A DNA stretch of 33,541 nt from Accumulibacter sp. (GTDB taxonomy: Bacteria; Pseudomonadota; Gammaproteobacteria; Burkholderiales; Rhodocyclaceae): contig JAISAZ010000052.1 in NCBI GenBank assembly GCA_031266435.1, forward strand, positions 1 to 33,541. The letters are read 5' to 3'. Shown one piece after another: positions 1-9,999 of the stretch (positions within the stretch are counted from its first letter, which is position 1; each line of letters begins with the position of its first letter). Position numbers and translations under genes: made by a program. The notes under the pieces were generated by a model, which searched no databases, was not told the DNA's origin, and saw only the letters and a program-made list of their open reading frames with translations.

Positions 1-28
1 GCGGCATCTTCGATGCCGCCCTTTTTTT
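1..28 (+). terminator. Rho-independent terminator of an upstream gene outside the window
   Basis: A perfect 8-bp stem (GCGGCATC at 1-8, GATGCCGC at 12-19) with a TTC loop is followed by CC and a run of seven T. The T run lies only on the plus-strand side, so it should end a rightward gene lying before position 1. Confidence 0.85.
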
Positions 29-454
29 GGTGCGGCGTGCCTATCAGGAATCAGGAGACGGGAAACAGGAGAGAGATGAAAACCGATCGGTGTTTCAATG
101 ATCTTTCACCGGCGGTGAAGCCGCCTAACCGATTTTTCAACCCGCCTCGGAAACGTTGTGGCTCACACATTCGTTCAGCCCAACCTATACCGTTTCCGCT
201 CCGTTCTCGGCGGTATAGGTTGGGCTACGGCGAAACAAAGCCCAACGATTCCGCAGGCGCATGAATGATGTGATAAGGGCGGGTTTGGGAGGTTTGAAAA
301 CGCGCTGATGCTTGCCGAAACCCCGAAACCCCCTTCATTTCCCCCTTGTCAGGGGGAAGGTGGAGAACCCATGCCGCATTGCTTTGTACGGCAGGTTTTC
401 ACGCGGACATTTGCCGTATGTTGGGGTTCGCTACGCTCACCCCAACCTATGGTT
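29..454. repeat. Intergenic repeat mosaic (families B, C and D), no gene
   Basis: No credible gene is seen here. About 49-128 carries a family B unit: CAGGAGACAGG-type heptamers, then ATGAAAACCGATCGGTG, then a CCGGCGGTGAAGCCGCC hairpin. About 160-275 carries family C, with two facing copies of AGCCCAACCTATACCG / CGGTATAGGTTGGGCT around a short spacer and a third AGCCCAACG. About 331-372 carries a family D palindrome (CCCCCTTGTCAGGGGG). About 424-452 is a hairpin of TTGGGGT / ACCCCAA type. Related sequences recur at 5023-5302, 22004-22190 and 29297-29515. Confidence 0.6.
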
Positions 455-620
455 CTGAAGACAGAGGACAGACGACAGACGACAGAGCGGCCTTCGGCCT
501 TAAGTAGTCAGTTGTCTGTAATCCGAGGGAGGCAGTAACGCGACATCTGACGACTGAACACAGATCACGAAGCGAGCGTAGCGAGCGCTCTGTCATCTAT
601 CTTCTGTCCTCTGTCCTCTG
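455..620 (+). repeat. 166-bp inverted-end repeat, family A, copy 1
   Basis: It begins CTGAAGACAGAGGACAGACG and ends CTTCTGTCCTCTGTCCTCTG, so the ends are imperfect inverted repeats made of GACAGAG heptamers. The core holds a GCGGCCTTCGGCC hairpin, AGTCAGTTGTCTGTAATC, and CACGAAGCGAGCG followed by a second hairpin. The same order of blocks occurs at 24924-25089 and, inverted, at 31239-31397. No open frame of note lies inside. It resembles a MITE or REP-type unit, but no transposase partner is seen in the window. Confidence 0.75.
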
Positions 621-673
621 ATCCCTGTCTCCTGATTCCTGATCCCTGACCAGGGAGGGGTTTGAAAATGGAA

Positions 674-1792
674 TCAATAGACGATCAGGTTGGAGCGGTG
701 AATGATTTCGGGTGCGTCGACGTAGCCGAGAATCGCTTCGATTTCGGCGCTCGCGTGGCGCGCGATTCGGCGTGCTTCGTTGCTGCCGTAATTGACGAGG
801 CCGCGAGCGACTTCGACGCCTTCGGGCGAGACGCACGCGACGGCGGCGCCGCGCTCGAATTCGCCCCGGACTTCGACGACGCCGACGGGGAGGAGGCTTT
901 TCCCCGCTTCCAGCGCTTTTACGGCACCCGCGTCGAGAAGAAGGCGACCGCCGAGCTGCAACTGGTCGGCGAGCCATTGCTTTTTCGCCTTGAGCGGGTG
1001 CGTTTCAGCGGTAAAGAGCGTGCCGATCGCCTCTCCGCGTGCGAGGCGGAGCAGAACTTCGCGCTCGCAACCGCTGACGACGACCGTATGCGCGCCGCTG
1101 CGCGACGCGCGTTTGGCCGCGGCGACCTTGGTTAGCATGCCGCCTCGTCCGTATTGCGATCCTGCGCCGCCGGCCATCGCTTCGAGCGACGGGTCGCCGG
1201 CCATCGCCTCGCGGACGAGCGTTGCCGAGGGGTCTTTGCGCGGGTCGGCGGTGAAGAGTCCGGCCTGGTCGGTCAGGATGACAAGAACGTCCGCTTCGAT
1301 GAGGTTGGCGACGAGCGCGCCGAGCGTGTCGTTGTCTCCGAATTTGATTTCGTCGGTGATGACCGTGTCGTTTTCGTTGATAACGGGAACGACGCCGAGT
1401 TTGAGTAGCGTTGCCAGCGTCGTCCGGGCGTTGAGGTAGCGTTTTCGGTCGGAAAGGTCGTCGTGCGTGAGCAGGATCTGCGCCGTTTGCAGGCCGTGTT
1501 CCGAAAAGGTCGATTCGTAGGCTTGGGCGAGACCCATCTGCCCGACGGCGGCGCAAGCCTGGAGTTCGCTGACGGCGGCGGGACGCTTTCGCCATCCGAG
1601 CCGCCGCATTCCGCAGGCGATCGCGCCCGACGAAACGACGACGATTTCTCTGCCGTCGCGCGCAAGTTCAGCGATCTGGCGCGTCCATTCGCCGATGCGC
1701 GAAAGGTCGAGCCCCTCGCCGTCGTGCGTGATGAGCGAGGAGCCGATTTTGACGACGAGCCGTTCGGCTTGGGCGATGCGCGTGAGCGTCAT
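674..1792 (-). CDS. proB: Glutamate 5-kinase (gamma-glutamyl kinase)
   Basis: This enzyme catalyses the first step of proline synthesis: ATP-dependent phosphorylation of glutamate to gamma-glutamyl phosphate in the cytoplasm. The 372-residue protein has the full family length. The amino-acid kinase domain covers about residues 8-260, with VVKIGSSL near residue 13, SSGAIACG at 54-61, an INENDTV stretch near 138, a [11 protein letters not shown] segment, and [14 protein letters not shown]-terminal PUA domain (about 275-355) is present, as in the long ProB form. The ATG lies 32 nt after the obgE stop, and the upstream Shine-Dalgarno is weak, so translation may partly depend on readthrough from obgE. 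It is the last gene of the rplU-rpmA-obgE-proB unit. No terminator follows it; repeat family A begins about 50 bp downstream. Confidence 0.96.
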   Translation of the reverse strand: MTLTRIAQAERLVVKIGSSLITHDGEGLDLSRIGEWTRQIAELARDGREIVVVSSGAIACGMRRLGWRKRPAAVSELQACAAVGQMGLAQAYESTFSEHGLQTAQILLTHDDLSDRKRYLNARTTLATLLKLGVVPVINENDTVITDEIKFGDNDTLGALVANLIEADVLVILTDQAGLFTADPRKDPSATLVREAMAGDPSLEAMAGGAGSQYGRGGMLTKVAAAKRASRSGAHTVVVSGCEREVLLRLARGEAIGTLFTAETHPLKAKKQWLADQLQLGGRLLLDAGAVKALEAGKSLLPVGVVEVRGEFERGAAVACVSPEGVEVARGLVNYGSNEARRIARHASAEIEAILGYVDAPEIIHRSNLIVY

Positions 1793-1824
1793 GGGGTGGG
1801 AGCTTCCATCGTTTCCGCGTTCAT

Positions 1825-3096
<1,272 letters not shown>

Positions 3097-3354
3097 TTAC
3101 TCGGCGACGACGCAGACGGTGCGGCGGCGTTTTTCACCCTTGACGACGAACTTGACCTGCCCGTCGATGAGCGCGTAAAGCGTATGGTCCTTGCCGACGC
3201 CGACGTTTACGCCCGGATGGAAGGGTGTTCCGCGCTGACGGACGAGGATGTTGCCCGCCAAAACCTTCTGTCCGCCGTAGCGCTTGACGCCGAGGCGTTT
3301 CGATTCCGATTCGCGGCCGTTCCGTGAACTGCCGCCCGCTTTTTTGTGTGCCAT
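3097..3354 (-). CDS. rpmA: 50S ribosomal protein L27
   Basis: L27 is a large-subunit protein whose N-terminus reaches the peptidyl transferase centre. The 85-residue protein is full length and starts [20 protein letters not shown], the usual form without a cleaved leader. The remaining family blocks are [37 protein letters not shown] and a basic GEKRRRTV near the end. It lies 18 nt after rplU and is co-transcribed with it. Confidence 0.98.
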   Translation of the reverse strand: MAHKKAGGSSRNGRESESKRLGVKRYGGQKVLAGNILVRQRGTPFHPGVNVGVGKDHTLYALIDGQVKFVVKGEKRRRTVCVVAE

Positions 3355-3372
3355 GAGTCGGTTTCCTTTCCG

Positions 3373-3684
3373 TCAGGCCGAGATGCCGTCGATGCGGACT
3401 TCGGTGTAGTTTTGACGATGGCCTTGGTGCTTCTGATAATGCTTGCGGCGGCGCATCTTGAATATCCTGATCTTGTCGTGGCGACCTTGCGAAAGCACGG
3501 TGGCTTTCACCGACGCTCCGGAAACGAAGGGCGTTCCGATTGTGACGGATTCGCCTTCGCCGACCATCAGGATTTGATCAAGGGTAATTTCCGCGCCGAC
3601 TTCTGCAGGTATCTGTTCTATTTTCAATTTTTCGCCGTCGGCAACGCGGTATTGCTTGCCGCCGGTTTTTATGACCGCATACAT
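3373..3684 (-). CDS. rplU: 50S ribosomal protein L21
   Basis: L21 is a 23S rRNA-binding protein of the large subunit. The protein starts [17 protein letters not shown], the conserved N-terminus, so I use the ATG at 3684 although the frame is open further up (to 3741). That gives 103 residues, the normal length. The C-terminal part [20 protein letters not shown] carries the expected basic RNA-binding segment. An AGGG about 9 nt upstream serves as ribosome binding site. It is the first gene of rplU-rpmA-obgE-proB, and the transcript should begin about 28 nt before the ATG. Confidence 0.97.
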   Translation of the reverse strand: MYAVIKTGGKQYRVADGEKLKIEQIPAEVGAEITLDQILMVGEGESVTIGTPFVSGASVKATVLSQGRHDKIRIFKMRRRKHYQKHQGHRQNYTEVRIDGISA

Positions 3685-3718
3685 AGTGTGGACCCTAAAG
3701 GTGAGCAAAGAACCATGC

Positions 3719-3746
3719 ATTATACTTTTTATTGACGCCAAGTCAA
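3719..3746 (-). promoter_or_regulatory. Sigma70 promoter of the rplU operon
   Basis: Read on the minus strand, TTGACT (3746-3741) and TATAAT (3724-3719) are separated by 16 nt, which is very close to the sigma70 consensus. The predicted start near 3712 gives a short leader before the rplU ATG at 3684. A 7-bp inverted repeat (ACGCCAA at 3735-3741, TTGGCGT at 3753-3759) straddles the -35 box and could be an operator. Confidence 0.8.
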
Positions 3747-3931
3747 AACGATTTGGCGTATCGGATATTCTCCGACGCCGCGCGAGGTCGAAGAACTGCT
3801 AACATGGCGCTTCGCCGATCGATTTTTCCGGAAGTTTGCTTCGATCCGCGTTCCGGCGTGTGAAGCGCCGCGAGGAAAAACCTTAAAATGCCGACGTGCC
3901 GATACGCGATCGGACTTACAGGGAAGCGTTT

Positions 3932-4900
3932 GTGAATCTCGAAAAACTCTATCAACCGATACGGCAGGACATGCTCGCCGTCGATGCGATGACCGAGGCG
4001 CGCCTTCGTTCGCGCGCCTCGCTCGTGCGGCGGATCGCGGAACACATCCTTCTGGGCGGCGGAAAGCGCCTCCGTCCGGCGCTCGTCCTGCTCTCGTCGG
4101 GCGCGCTTGGATACCGTGGCACCGCGCACCACGTCCTCGCGGCGGTCGTCGAGTTCATCCATACGGCGACTCTGTTGCACGACGATGTCGTCGACGATTC
4201 GAGTCTGCGGCGAGGCCACGAGACGGCGAACACGCTTTTCGGAAACGCGGCGAGTATTCTCGTCGGGGATTTCTTCTACTCGCGCGCTTTCGAGATGATG
4301 GTCGAAGTCGGCGAGACGCGCGTGATGCGGGTCTTGTCCGAAGCGACGAGCGTCATCGCCGAAGGCGAGGTGTTGCAACTCATGAACTGCCGCAACGCCG
4401 ACATCGGAGAGGCCGAATATCTGGACATCATTCGCTGTAAAACTGCTAAATTTTTCGAAACCGCGGCGCGGATCGGCGCGATACTCGCCAAGGCTCCGTC
4501 CGGGGTCGAGCGGAGCCTCGCCGACTATGGGATGCACCTCGGCGTCGCTTTTCAACTGATCGACGACGTGCTGGACTATTCGGGGGTCGAATCCGAGATC
4601 GGGAAGCGCCTGGGCGACGACCTCGCGGAAGGTAAACCGACGCTGCCGCTCATCCACGTTCTGCAAAACGGGACGCCGGAACAAAAAGCCCACGTTCGCA
4701 AGGCGATCGAAATATCGGGGCGCGACGACTTCGGGAAGGTGCTCTCGGCGGTCCGCGCTTCCGCCGCGCTCGCGTATGCACGGCAAAAGGCCGAGGCCGA
4801 GGCCGAACTCGCCGTCGCGGCGATTCAAAGTCTTCCGGCTTCCCCCTGCAAGGATTCTTTGCTAGAATTCCCCCTCTTCGCCGTCGCGCGGGAATTTTGA
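3932..4900 (+). CDS. ispB: Octaprenyl (trans-polyprenyl) diphosphate synthase
   Basis: The enzyme builds the long isoprenoid side chain of ubiquinone from isopentenyl diphosphate and a short allylic starter. Both aspartate-rich motifs of the family are present: DDVVD (in LLHDDVVDDSSLRRG) and DDVLD (in QLIDDVLDYSG). GGGKRLRPALVLL near the start is also typical. I choose the GTG at 3932 because AGGGAAG lies at the right spacing before it and the protein then begins MNLEKLYQPIRQDM, as in homologues (322 residues). An upstream GTG at 3896 is possible but has no ribosome binding site. It is divergent from rplU, as is common. The C-terminus (LLEFPLFAVAREF) is slightly unlike the family. Confidence 0.94.
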   Translation: MNLEKLYQPIRQDMLAVDAMTEARLRSRASLVRRIAEHILLGGGKRLRPALVLLSSGALGYRGTAHHVLAAVVEFIHTATLLHDDVVDDSSLRRGHETANTLFGNAASILVGDFFYSRAFEMMVEVGETRVMRVLSEATSVIAEGEVLQLMNCRNADIGEAEYLDIIRCKTAKFFETAARIGAILAKAPSGVERSLADYGMHLGVAFQLIDDVLDYSGVESEIGKRLGDDLAEGKPTLPLIHVLQNGTPEQKAHVRKAIEISGRDDFGKVLSAVRASAALAYARQKAEAEAELAVAAIQSLPASPCKDSLLEFPLFAVAREF

Positions 4901-4939
4901 TCTTCCCCATCCATTGATTGCGGCGAAAGTCCAAAAAGT

Positions 4940-5016
<77 letters not shown>

Positions 5017-5443
5017 TCTTTTCAGGGATCAGGGATCAGATCAGTTACCGGCGGCGTTGCCGCCGGAGAGAATCAACGAAAACCCGATTGATTTTCATCT
5101 AATCCCTGATGCCTGATATGCGCCTGCGGAACGTTGGGCTTCTCTTCGTTCAGCCCAACCTATACCGCCGACAGGGCACGGCACGCCGTGCCCCTACGAG
5201 AACCCAAGGCATCTGGCAATCGCCGTGGCTCTCGATCCGCTCCGCCTACACCGGTTCTTCCCGATCGGTTTTCATCTGATACCTGATACCTGATCCCTGT
5301 TTTTTGTGCCGCTTCCGCCATAAATGCCCCATAAGCGTATCCGAAACCGGCGCGACGTGGAATAATCTTGAATTTTGGAAAGGGGCCGCGCGCGCATCGG
5401 GCCGCTTTGACGTTTCCCAGGATCAATTGAATGGAGGTTTCGA
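5017..5443. repeat. Intergenic repeat mosaic between tRNA-Pro and the nitroreductase gene
   Basis: No gene is seen. A family B unit in minus orientation covers about 5023-5113, including a perfect 8-bp hairpin CCGGCGGC / GCCGCCGG at 5048-5066. A family C unit in minus orientation follows at about 5113-5167 (GTTGGGCT ... AGCCCAAC). A GGGCACGGC / GCCGTGCCC palindrome is at about 5174-5193. A partial family B unit (CCGATCGGTTTTCATCTGAT followed by CCTGAT repeats) lies at about 5264-5302. The last 100 bp before the nitroreductase gene are unique and should hold its promoter, though I see no clear -35/-10 pair. Confidence 0.6.
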
Positions 5444-6148
5444 ATGAATACTGAAGTTGGAACCGAAGACAAATCGCTGAGCGTCTATGAGGCGCTGTAT
5501 CAGCGCAGATCGACCCGCGCTTATCGCCCCGACCCGGTGCCGAGAAAGCTCATCGAACGGATACTGCTCGCCGCCGGCAGGGCGCCGAGCGGAACGAACA
5601 CGCAGCCTTGGCGCGTCCGGGTGCTGACGGGCAACGCGCGTCAACGCCTCGTCAACGCGGTCCTCTCATTCCGCATGGCGAATCCGGGCGCCGAAAAATG
5701 GGGGTATGCGTATTACCCGCCGAAATGGCAGGACCCGTATCTGTCGCGGCGGCGGAAGATCGGCCTCGACATGTACAACCTGCTCGGCATCGGGAAGAGC
5801 GATACGGAACGCATGCTGGCGCAGCAAAACCAGAATTTCTGTTTCTTCGACGCGCCGGTCGGACTCATTTTCAGCATCGAGACGGTGATGGAGCGCGGAA
5901 GCTGGCTCGACTACGGGTTTTTCATTCAATCCGTCGCGCTGGCGGCGACGGCGGAAGGTCTGGGAAACTGCATCCAGGCGAGTTGGGCGGCGCACGCCGA
6001 TGTCGTCGAATCGACGCTGAATTTTGCGCCGGGCGAGCAGTTGGTCTGCTGTATGGCGCTCGGATACCCCGACGTCGACGCGCCGATCAACCAGCTTTCG
6101 ACCGAACGCATGCACCTCAACGAACTCGCGTCTTTCATTGAAGATTGA
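5444..6148 (+). CDS. Nitroreductase family FMN-dependent oxidoreductase
   Basis: The 234-residue protein belongs to the nitroreductase (NfsB/BluB-like) fold: homodimeric FMN enzymes that use NAD(P)H to reduce nitro, quinone or enone groups. The FMN phosphate-binding start YQRRSTRAYRPDPVP is at about residues 19-33, APSGTNTQPWRV at about 49-60, and a late AATAEGLGNCIQ segment at about 167 contacts FMN. A GGAGG lies 8 nt before the ATG. The physiological substrate cannot be told from sequence. It is not obviously tied to its neighbours; the next gene starts 87 bp later. Confidence 0.88.
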   Translation: MNTEVGTEDKSLSVYEALYQRRSTRAYRPDPVPRKLIERILLAAGRAPSGTNTQPWRVRVLTGNARQRLVNAVLSFRMANPGAEKWGYAYYPPKWQDPYLSRRRKIGLDMYNLLGIGKSDTERMLAQQNQNFCFFDAPVGLIFSIETVMERGSWLDYGFFIQSVALAATAEGLGNCIQASWAAHADVVESTLNFAPGEQLVCCMALGYPDVDAPINQLSTERMHLNELASFIED

Positions 6149-6235
6149 CCCTGCGAGCGCCGCGTACATGCGCGGCGCGATCGGGCAAGGGGAGGGCAGG
6201 ATGTCGTTCGACCATTCCGGCCTTCCCGCGTTGCC

Positions 6236-6451
6236 ATGAGACAGGCGTTTTTGATCCTTCTCGTCCTCGTCGTTTTTTTTCTGCTGAGGAGAAAATCGAC
6301 GCCGCGCGCGCGTCGGCGCGCGCCGGGGGACGACCGTCCCGAGCGAATGGTCGAATGCGCGCGTTGCGGCGTCAACCTGCCGATCAGCGAAAGTATCCGC
6401 GCGCGCGGTCGCTACTATTGCAGTGAAGACCACAGGGAACGCGATGCTTGA
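6236..6451 (+). CDS. Small PP0621-like protein: one TM helix plus zinc-ribbon
   Basis: The 71-residue protein has an N-terminal membrane helix (about residues 3-17, AFLILLVLVVFFLL), a basic linker rich in Arg, and a C-terminal metal-binding stretch CARCGVNLP ... YYCSEDH with a CxxC pair, a third Cys and a His. It matches my memory of the PP0621 family, which often sits just before pilS in betaproteobacteria. Its stop overlaps the pilS ATG (ATGCTTGA), so the two are translationally coupled. The function is unknown. Confidence 0.8.
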   Translation: MRQAFLILLVLVVFFLLRRKSTPRARRRAPGDDRPERMVECARCGVNLPISESIRARGRYYCSEDHRERDA

Positions 6452-8057
6452 TTTTCCGATCTCTCCCTCGCTGGAACACATCCGGTACTTCGATGACAAG
6501 GCCGACGAAATTTCCCTGATGCACTGGAAGTCCCTGCGCTACTTCCTGTTCTACCGTTTTTGCATCGCCTGGATATTGCTTGCCTCGCTCGTCGTGGACG
6601 CGGCGCCGCTCTCGTCGCTATTCTCGTCGGAACGCAGCGCGTTCCAATCGATGCTGGTGGTCTTCTACCTGCTTGCGACCTCGGCGGCGATCGTCACGCT
6701 TCATTATTACGGCAGTCATTTCAACCTTCAACTGAGTCTGCACGTTCTCGTCGACGTGGCGGTGTTTTCCCTCCTGATACACCTCGGAGGGGGGCTTCGC
6801 AGCGCGCTCGGCGCGATGATGCTCGTCTCGCTGGCGGGCGCGTGTCTCGTCGGCCACGGAATCCTCGTATTGTTTTACGCGGCGCTGGCGACGGTGGCGA
6901 TTCTTTTGGGCGAGATATTCAAAACGGTCGTCTACGGCTTCGACATCGCCGATCTTTTTCAGGCCGGTGTATTCAGCGCGTGTTTTTTCGGCGTGGGTCT
7001 CTCGGCGCGGCTGATCGCAAAGCGCCTGATCACCAACGAACTCCTGGCGCAACGGCGCGGCATCGCGCTCAAGAACCAGACCTTGATCAACCAGCGCGTC
7101 ATCGAAGAAGTGCACGACGGCGTTCTCGTGCTGAACCAGAACGGAGACATCCGCCAGCACAACCCGCGCGCCGAACATTTGCTCGGCTTGGGCGAGGCGG
7201 CGGGCCGAAGTCTCCAGAGTTATTCCCCGGAACTCGCGGCGCGCTTTTTTGCGTGGCGCAATCGTCCGCTCGACGAATACGTCGTGTGCAGGGCGCAAAC
7301 CAGCGGAATGAACTTGAGCGCGCGCTTCATAGCGACCGAAAGTTCCGAAAACGACGTGCTCGTTCTCATCGAAGACGCCGAACGCCTCCAGGAACGCGCG
7401 CGCCAGTTGAAGCTCGCCGCGTTAGGGCGCCTGACGGCGAACATCGCGCACGAGATACGCAACCCCCTCTCGGCGATCAACCACGCGGGCGCGCTCCTGC
7501 ACGAAATTGACCCCGCCAGCCGGTTGCCGCGCATCATCCTCGACAATGCCATGCGCGTAGACCACATCGTCAGCGATGTCCTCGAACTTGGGCGCCGCGA
7601 CAAGATTTTCCTCGAACCGCTCGACCTGCGCCTGATTCTGCCGAATCTCGTCGAAGAGTACGACGACGACAAAAACCAGGCGTCCGAAACGGTTCTGTTC
7701 GAAATCTCCGGCGTGGCGAAGCTCGTCTTCGATCGCGTGCATTTTCATCAGATCATATGGAATCTGCTCGGAAACGCCTTGCGTTACTCCAGGAAGGGTA
7801 AGGGGAGCGTCCGCTTCGTCGTCCACGACGGCGCCAAGGACGGCGAGGTTTGCCTCCACGTCCGTGACGACGGGCCCGGAATCGACGCGGGACTCCGTGA
7901 ACAGATTTTCGAGCCATTCTTTACCACGCACAGCCGGGGTACGGGACTCGGCCTCTATATCGCGCGCGAACTCTGCGAAGCGAACGGCGCGCAGATCAAG
8001 TTGATGGATACTCAAACGGGAACGGATTTTTGTATTTCAGGAAAGGCGACGAAATGA
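6444..8057 (+). CDS. pilS: Sensor histidine kinase PilS
   Basis: PilS is the inner-membrane kinase that controls type IV pilin transcription through PilR. The 537-residue protein starts with a hydrophobic region of about six membrane helices (residues about 27-195), then a PAS-like sensor (DGVLVLNQNGDIRQHNPRAE near 225). The kinase core follows: H-box NIAHEIRNPLSAINHAG with His336 as phospho-acceptor, N-box QIIWNLLGNALRYS, G1 DDGPGID, and F/G2 FEPFFTTHSRGTGLGLYI. The ATG at 6444 overlaps the preceding stop and has AGGGA upstream; its own stop overlaps the pilR start (ATGA). No pilin or pilus assembly gene is in the window, so its target lies elsewhere. Confidence 0.92.
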   Translation: MLDFPISPSLEHIRYFDDKADEISLMHWKSLRYFLFYRFCIAWILLASLVVDAAPLSSLFSSERSAFQSMLVVFYLLATSAAIVTLHYYGSHFNLQLSLHVLVDVAVFSLLIHLGGGLRSALGAMMLVSLAGACLVGHGILVLFYAALATVAILLGEIFKTVVYGFDIADLFQAGVFSACFFGVGLSARLIAKRLITNELLAQRRGIALKNQTLINQRVIEEVHDGVLVLNQNGDIRQHNPRAEHLLGLGEAAGRSLQSYSPELAARFFAWRNRPLDEYVVCRAQTSGMNLSARFIATESSENDVLVLIEDAERLQERARQLKLAALGRLTANIAHEIRNPLSAINHAGALLHEIDPASRLPRIILDNAMRVDHIVSDVLELGRRDKIFLEPLDLRLILPNLVEEYDDDKNQASETVLFEISGVAKLVFDRVHFHQIIWNLLGNALRYSRKGKGSVRFVVHDGAKDGEVCLHVRDDGPGIDAGLREQIFEPFFTTHSRGTGLGLYIARELCEANGAQIKLMDTQTGTDFCISGKATK

Positions 8058-9433
8058 CAAACGATAGCAACAGGCCTCGTCCTTCCTCGATGCGCGTCCT
8101 CGTCGTCGACGACGAAGATGACATTCGGGAATTATTCGACATGACGCTCGCGCAGATGGGACTCTCGGTGGATTGCGCCGGGAGTTTTGCCGAGGCGGTG
8201 CGATGCCTCGAAGGCACGCGTTACGACCTCTGCCTGACCGACATGCGCCTCCCCGACGGAAACGGCCTGGAAATCGTCCGCATGGTCGGCGAGCGCTACG
8301 GCGAGACGCCCGTCGCCGTCATCACGGCCTTCGGCAGCACCGACAACGCGATCGCCGCGATGAAGGCCGGCGCGTTCGACTACCTCTCCAAACCCGTCAT
8401 GCTCGACCAGTTGCGCACGCTCGTCAAATCCGCGCTCAAGCTACCCGCGCCCCGAAAGACGCCGGCGCCCGCGTCCGAAAACAGGACGGGCGCGCAGCTC
8501 ATCGGCGTTTCGGCTGCCATCGAACACGTCAGGGGGCTGATCGACAAACTCGCGCGGAGTCAGGCGGCGGTCTATATCTCCGGCGAATCGGGCAGCGGCA
8601 AGGAACTCGCGGCGCGTCTGATGCACAGCCGAAGCGCGCGTCATGAAGCGCCCTTCGTCCCGGTCAACTGCGGCGCGATCCCTGAAAACCTGATGGAAAG
8701 CGAATTTTTCGGCTATCGCAAGGGCGCTTTCACCGGCGCGGACAGCGACCGCGACGGTTTTTTCCAGGCGGCCAACGGAGGGACGCTCTTCCTCGACGAA
8801 GTCGCGGACCTGCCGATGCCGATGCAGGTGAAATTGCTGCGCGCGATCCAGGAAAAAAAGATACGAAAAGTGGGTTCGACAAACGAAGAATCCGTCAATG
8901 TCCGCATCGTTTCGGCGACGCACAAAAACCTCAAGGACTGCCTCGACGCGGGCGCCTTCCGCCAGGACCTCTATTACCGGCTGAACGTCATCGAGCTGAG
9001 AATGCCGTCGCTGCGCGAAAGGAAGGAAGACATTCCCTTGCTGATCGAATTCATCCTCTCGCGGATGAAGGGCGACGAGACGCCGCTTCCCGAATTGACG
9101 AACGCGGCGATGGACGCGCTTCTCCGCTATTCGTATCCGGGGAACGTCCGTGAGCTTGAAAACATTCTGGAGCGCGCGACCGCGCTGTGCGGAAACGGCC
9201 GCGTCGACCTCGACGACCTCCAGCTCGCCGCCGAGCCCGTCGCGGGCGAGGAAAACGTCAGCCTCGACGGAAAGACGCTCGATGACTATGTCAATCAAGT
9301 CGAGAAACAGTTGATCCTCGACGCGCTCGAAAAAACGAAATTCAACCGGACGGCCGCCGCGCGTCTGCTCGGGGTTTCGTTCCGTTCCTTGCGCTACCGT
9401 ATCGAACGACTCGGAATCGAAGACGACAGGTGA
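8054..9433 (+). CDS. pilR: Sigma54-dependent response regulator PilR
   Basis: This is an NtrC-type activator that drives sigma54 promoters such as that of the major pilin. In the 459-residue protein the receiver domain covers about residues 14-130 (VLVVDDEDD, phospho-acceptor Asp63 in TDMRLPDG, Lys in YLSKPV). The AAA+ domain covers about 152-385, with Walker A GESGSGKE, the sigma54-contact loop GAFTGA, Walker B GTLFLDEV and an arginine-finger region DLYYRLNVIELRMPSLRER. A Fis-type HTH ends the protein (FNRTAAARLLGVSFRSLRYRI). I use the ATG at 8054 (ATGA overlap with pilS) rather than the open frame upstream. The stop overlaps the ampD start (GTGA). Confidence 0.94.
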   Translation: MTNDSNRPRPSSMRVLVVDDEDDIRELFDMTLAQMGLSVDCAGSFAEAVRCLEGTRYDLCLTDMRLPDGNGLEIVRMVGERYGETPVAVITAFGSTDNAIAAMKAGAFDYLSKPVMLDQLRTLVKSALKLPAPRKTPAPASENRTGAQLIGVSAAIEHVRGLIDKLARSQAAVYISGESGSGKELAARLMHSRSARHEAPFVPVNCGAIPENLMESEFFGYRKGAFTGADSDRDGFFQAANGGTLFLDEVADLPMPMQVKLLRAIQEKKIRKVGSTNEESVNVRIVSATHKNLKDCLDAGAFRQDLYYRLNVIELRMPSLRERKEDIPLLIEFILSRMKGDETPLPELTNAAMDALLRYSYPGNVRELENILERATALCGNGRVDLDDLQLAAEPVAGEENVSLDGKTLDDYVNQVEKQLILDALEKTKFNRTAAARLLGVSFRSLRYRIERLGIEDDR

Positions 9434-9999
9434 TCGCGCACGCGCTCGCGTCCGAAGCCGCGCTGACCGGCGCGTTGCCGGTCGCCTCCCCGAACTTCGA
9501 CGAGCGTCCGCCGGGAACCGAAATTTCGCTGATCGTCGTCCATGCGATCAGTCTTCCGCCGTCGTGCTTCGGCGGCGACCATGTCCTTCGCTTTTTCACC
9601 AACCGGCTCGACCCCGACGAACACCCTTATTTCGCCGGAATCAGCCGGATGCGCGTGTCGGCGCATTTTTTCATCCGCCGCGACGGGTTTCTGATCCAGT
9701 TCGTCTCGTGCGCGCATCGCGCGTGGCACGCCGGACGCTCGGCGTGGCAAGGCAAAGCGCGTTGCAACGATTTCTCGATCGGCATCGAACTCGAAGGCTG
9801 CGACGAACTTCCCTTTGAAAACGCGCAATACGACCGCCTCGACGCCCTGACCCGTTTTATTCTTTCGCGCTACCCGATCGACGCGATCGTCGGACACGCC
9901 GACGTTTCTCCGGGGCGCAAGACCGACCCCGGTGCCTTCTTCGACTGGGAACACTTAAGCTGGACGGGCAAGACCGCGCTTCAATCGCCTCTTGCATGA
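9430..9999 (+). CDS. ampD: 1,6-anhydro-N-acetylmuramyl-L-alanine amidase AmpD
   Basis: AmpD is a cytoplasmic zinc amidase that cleaves anhydro-muropeptides during cell wall recycling and thereby sets AmpR/AmpC signalling where that exists. The 189-residue protein has the complete amidase-2 fold. Zinc ligands are His38 (LIVVHAIS), His156 (VGHADVSPGR) and Asp166 (KTDPGAFF), with catalytic Glu120 (SIGIELEG) and Lys164, matching the E. coli AmpD pattern. VSAHFFIRRDG and HAGRSAWQG are also typical. The GTG start overlaps the pilR stop, and the ribosome binding site is poor, so coupling to pilR is likely. Confidence 0.95.
   Translation: MIAHALASEAALTGALPVASPNFDERPPGTEISLIVVHAISLPPSCFGGDHVLRFFTNRLDPDEHPYFAGISRMRVSAHFFIRRDGFLIQFVSCAHRAWHAGRSAWQGKARCNDFSIGIELEGCDELPFENAQYDRLDALTRFILSRYPIDAIVGHADVSPGRKTDPGAFFDWEHLSWTGKTALQSPLA

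Noticed and set aside
13-538. Small frames of 83 and 76 codons near the start
   Set aside because: They are made of repeat DNA (families A to D), with composition unlike genes.
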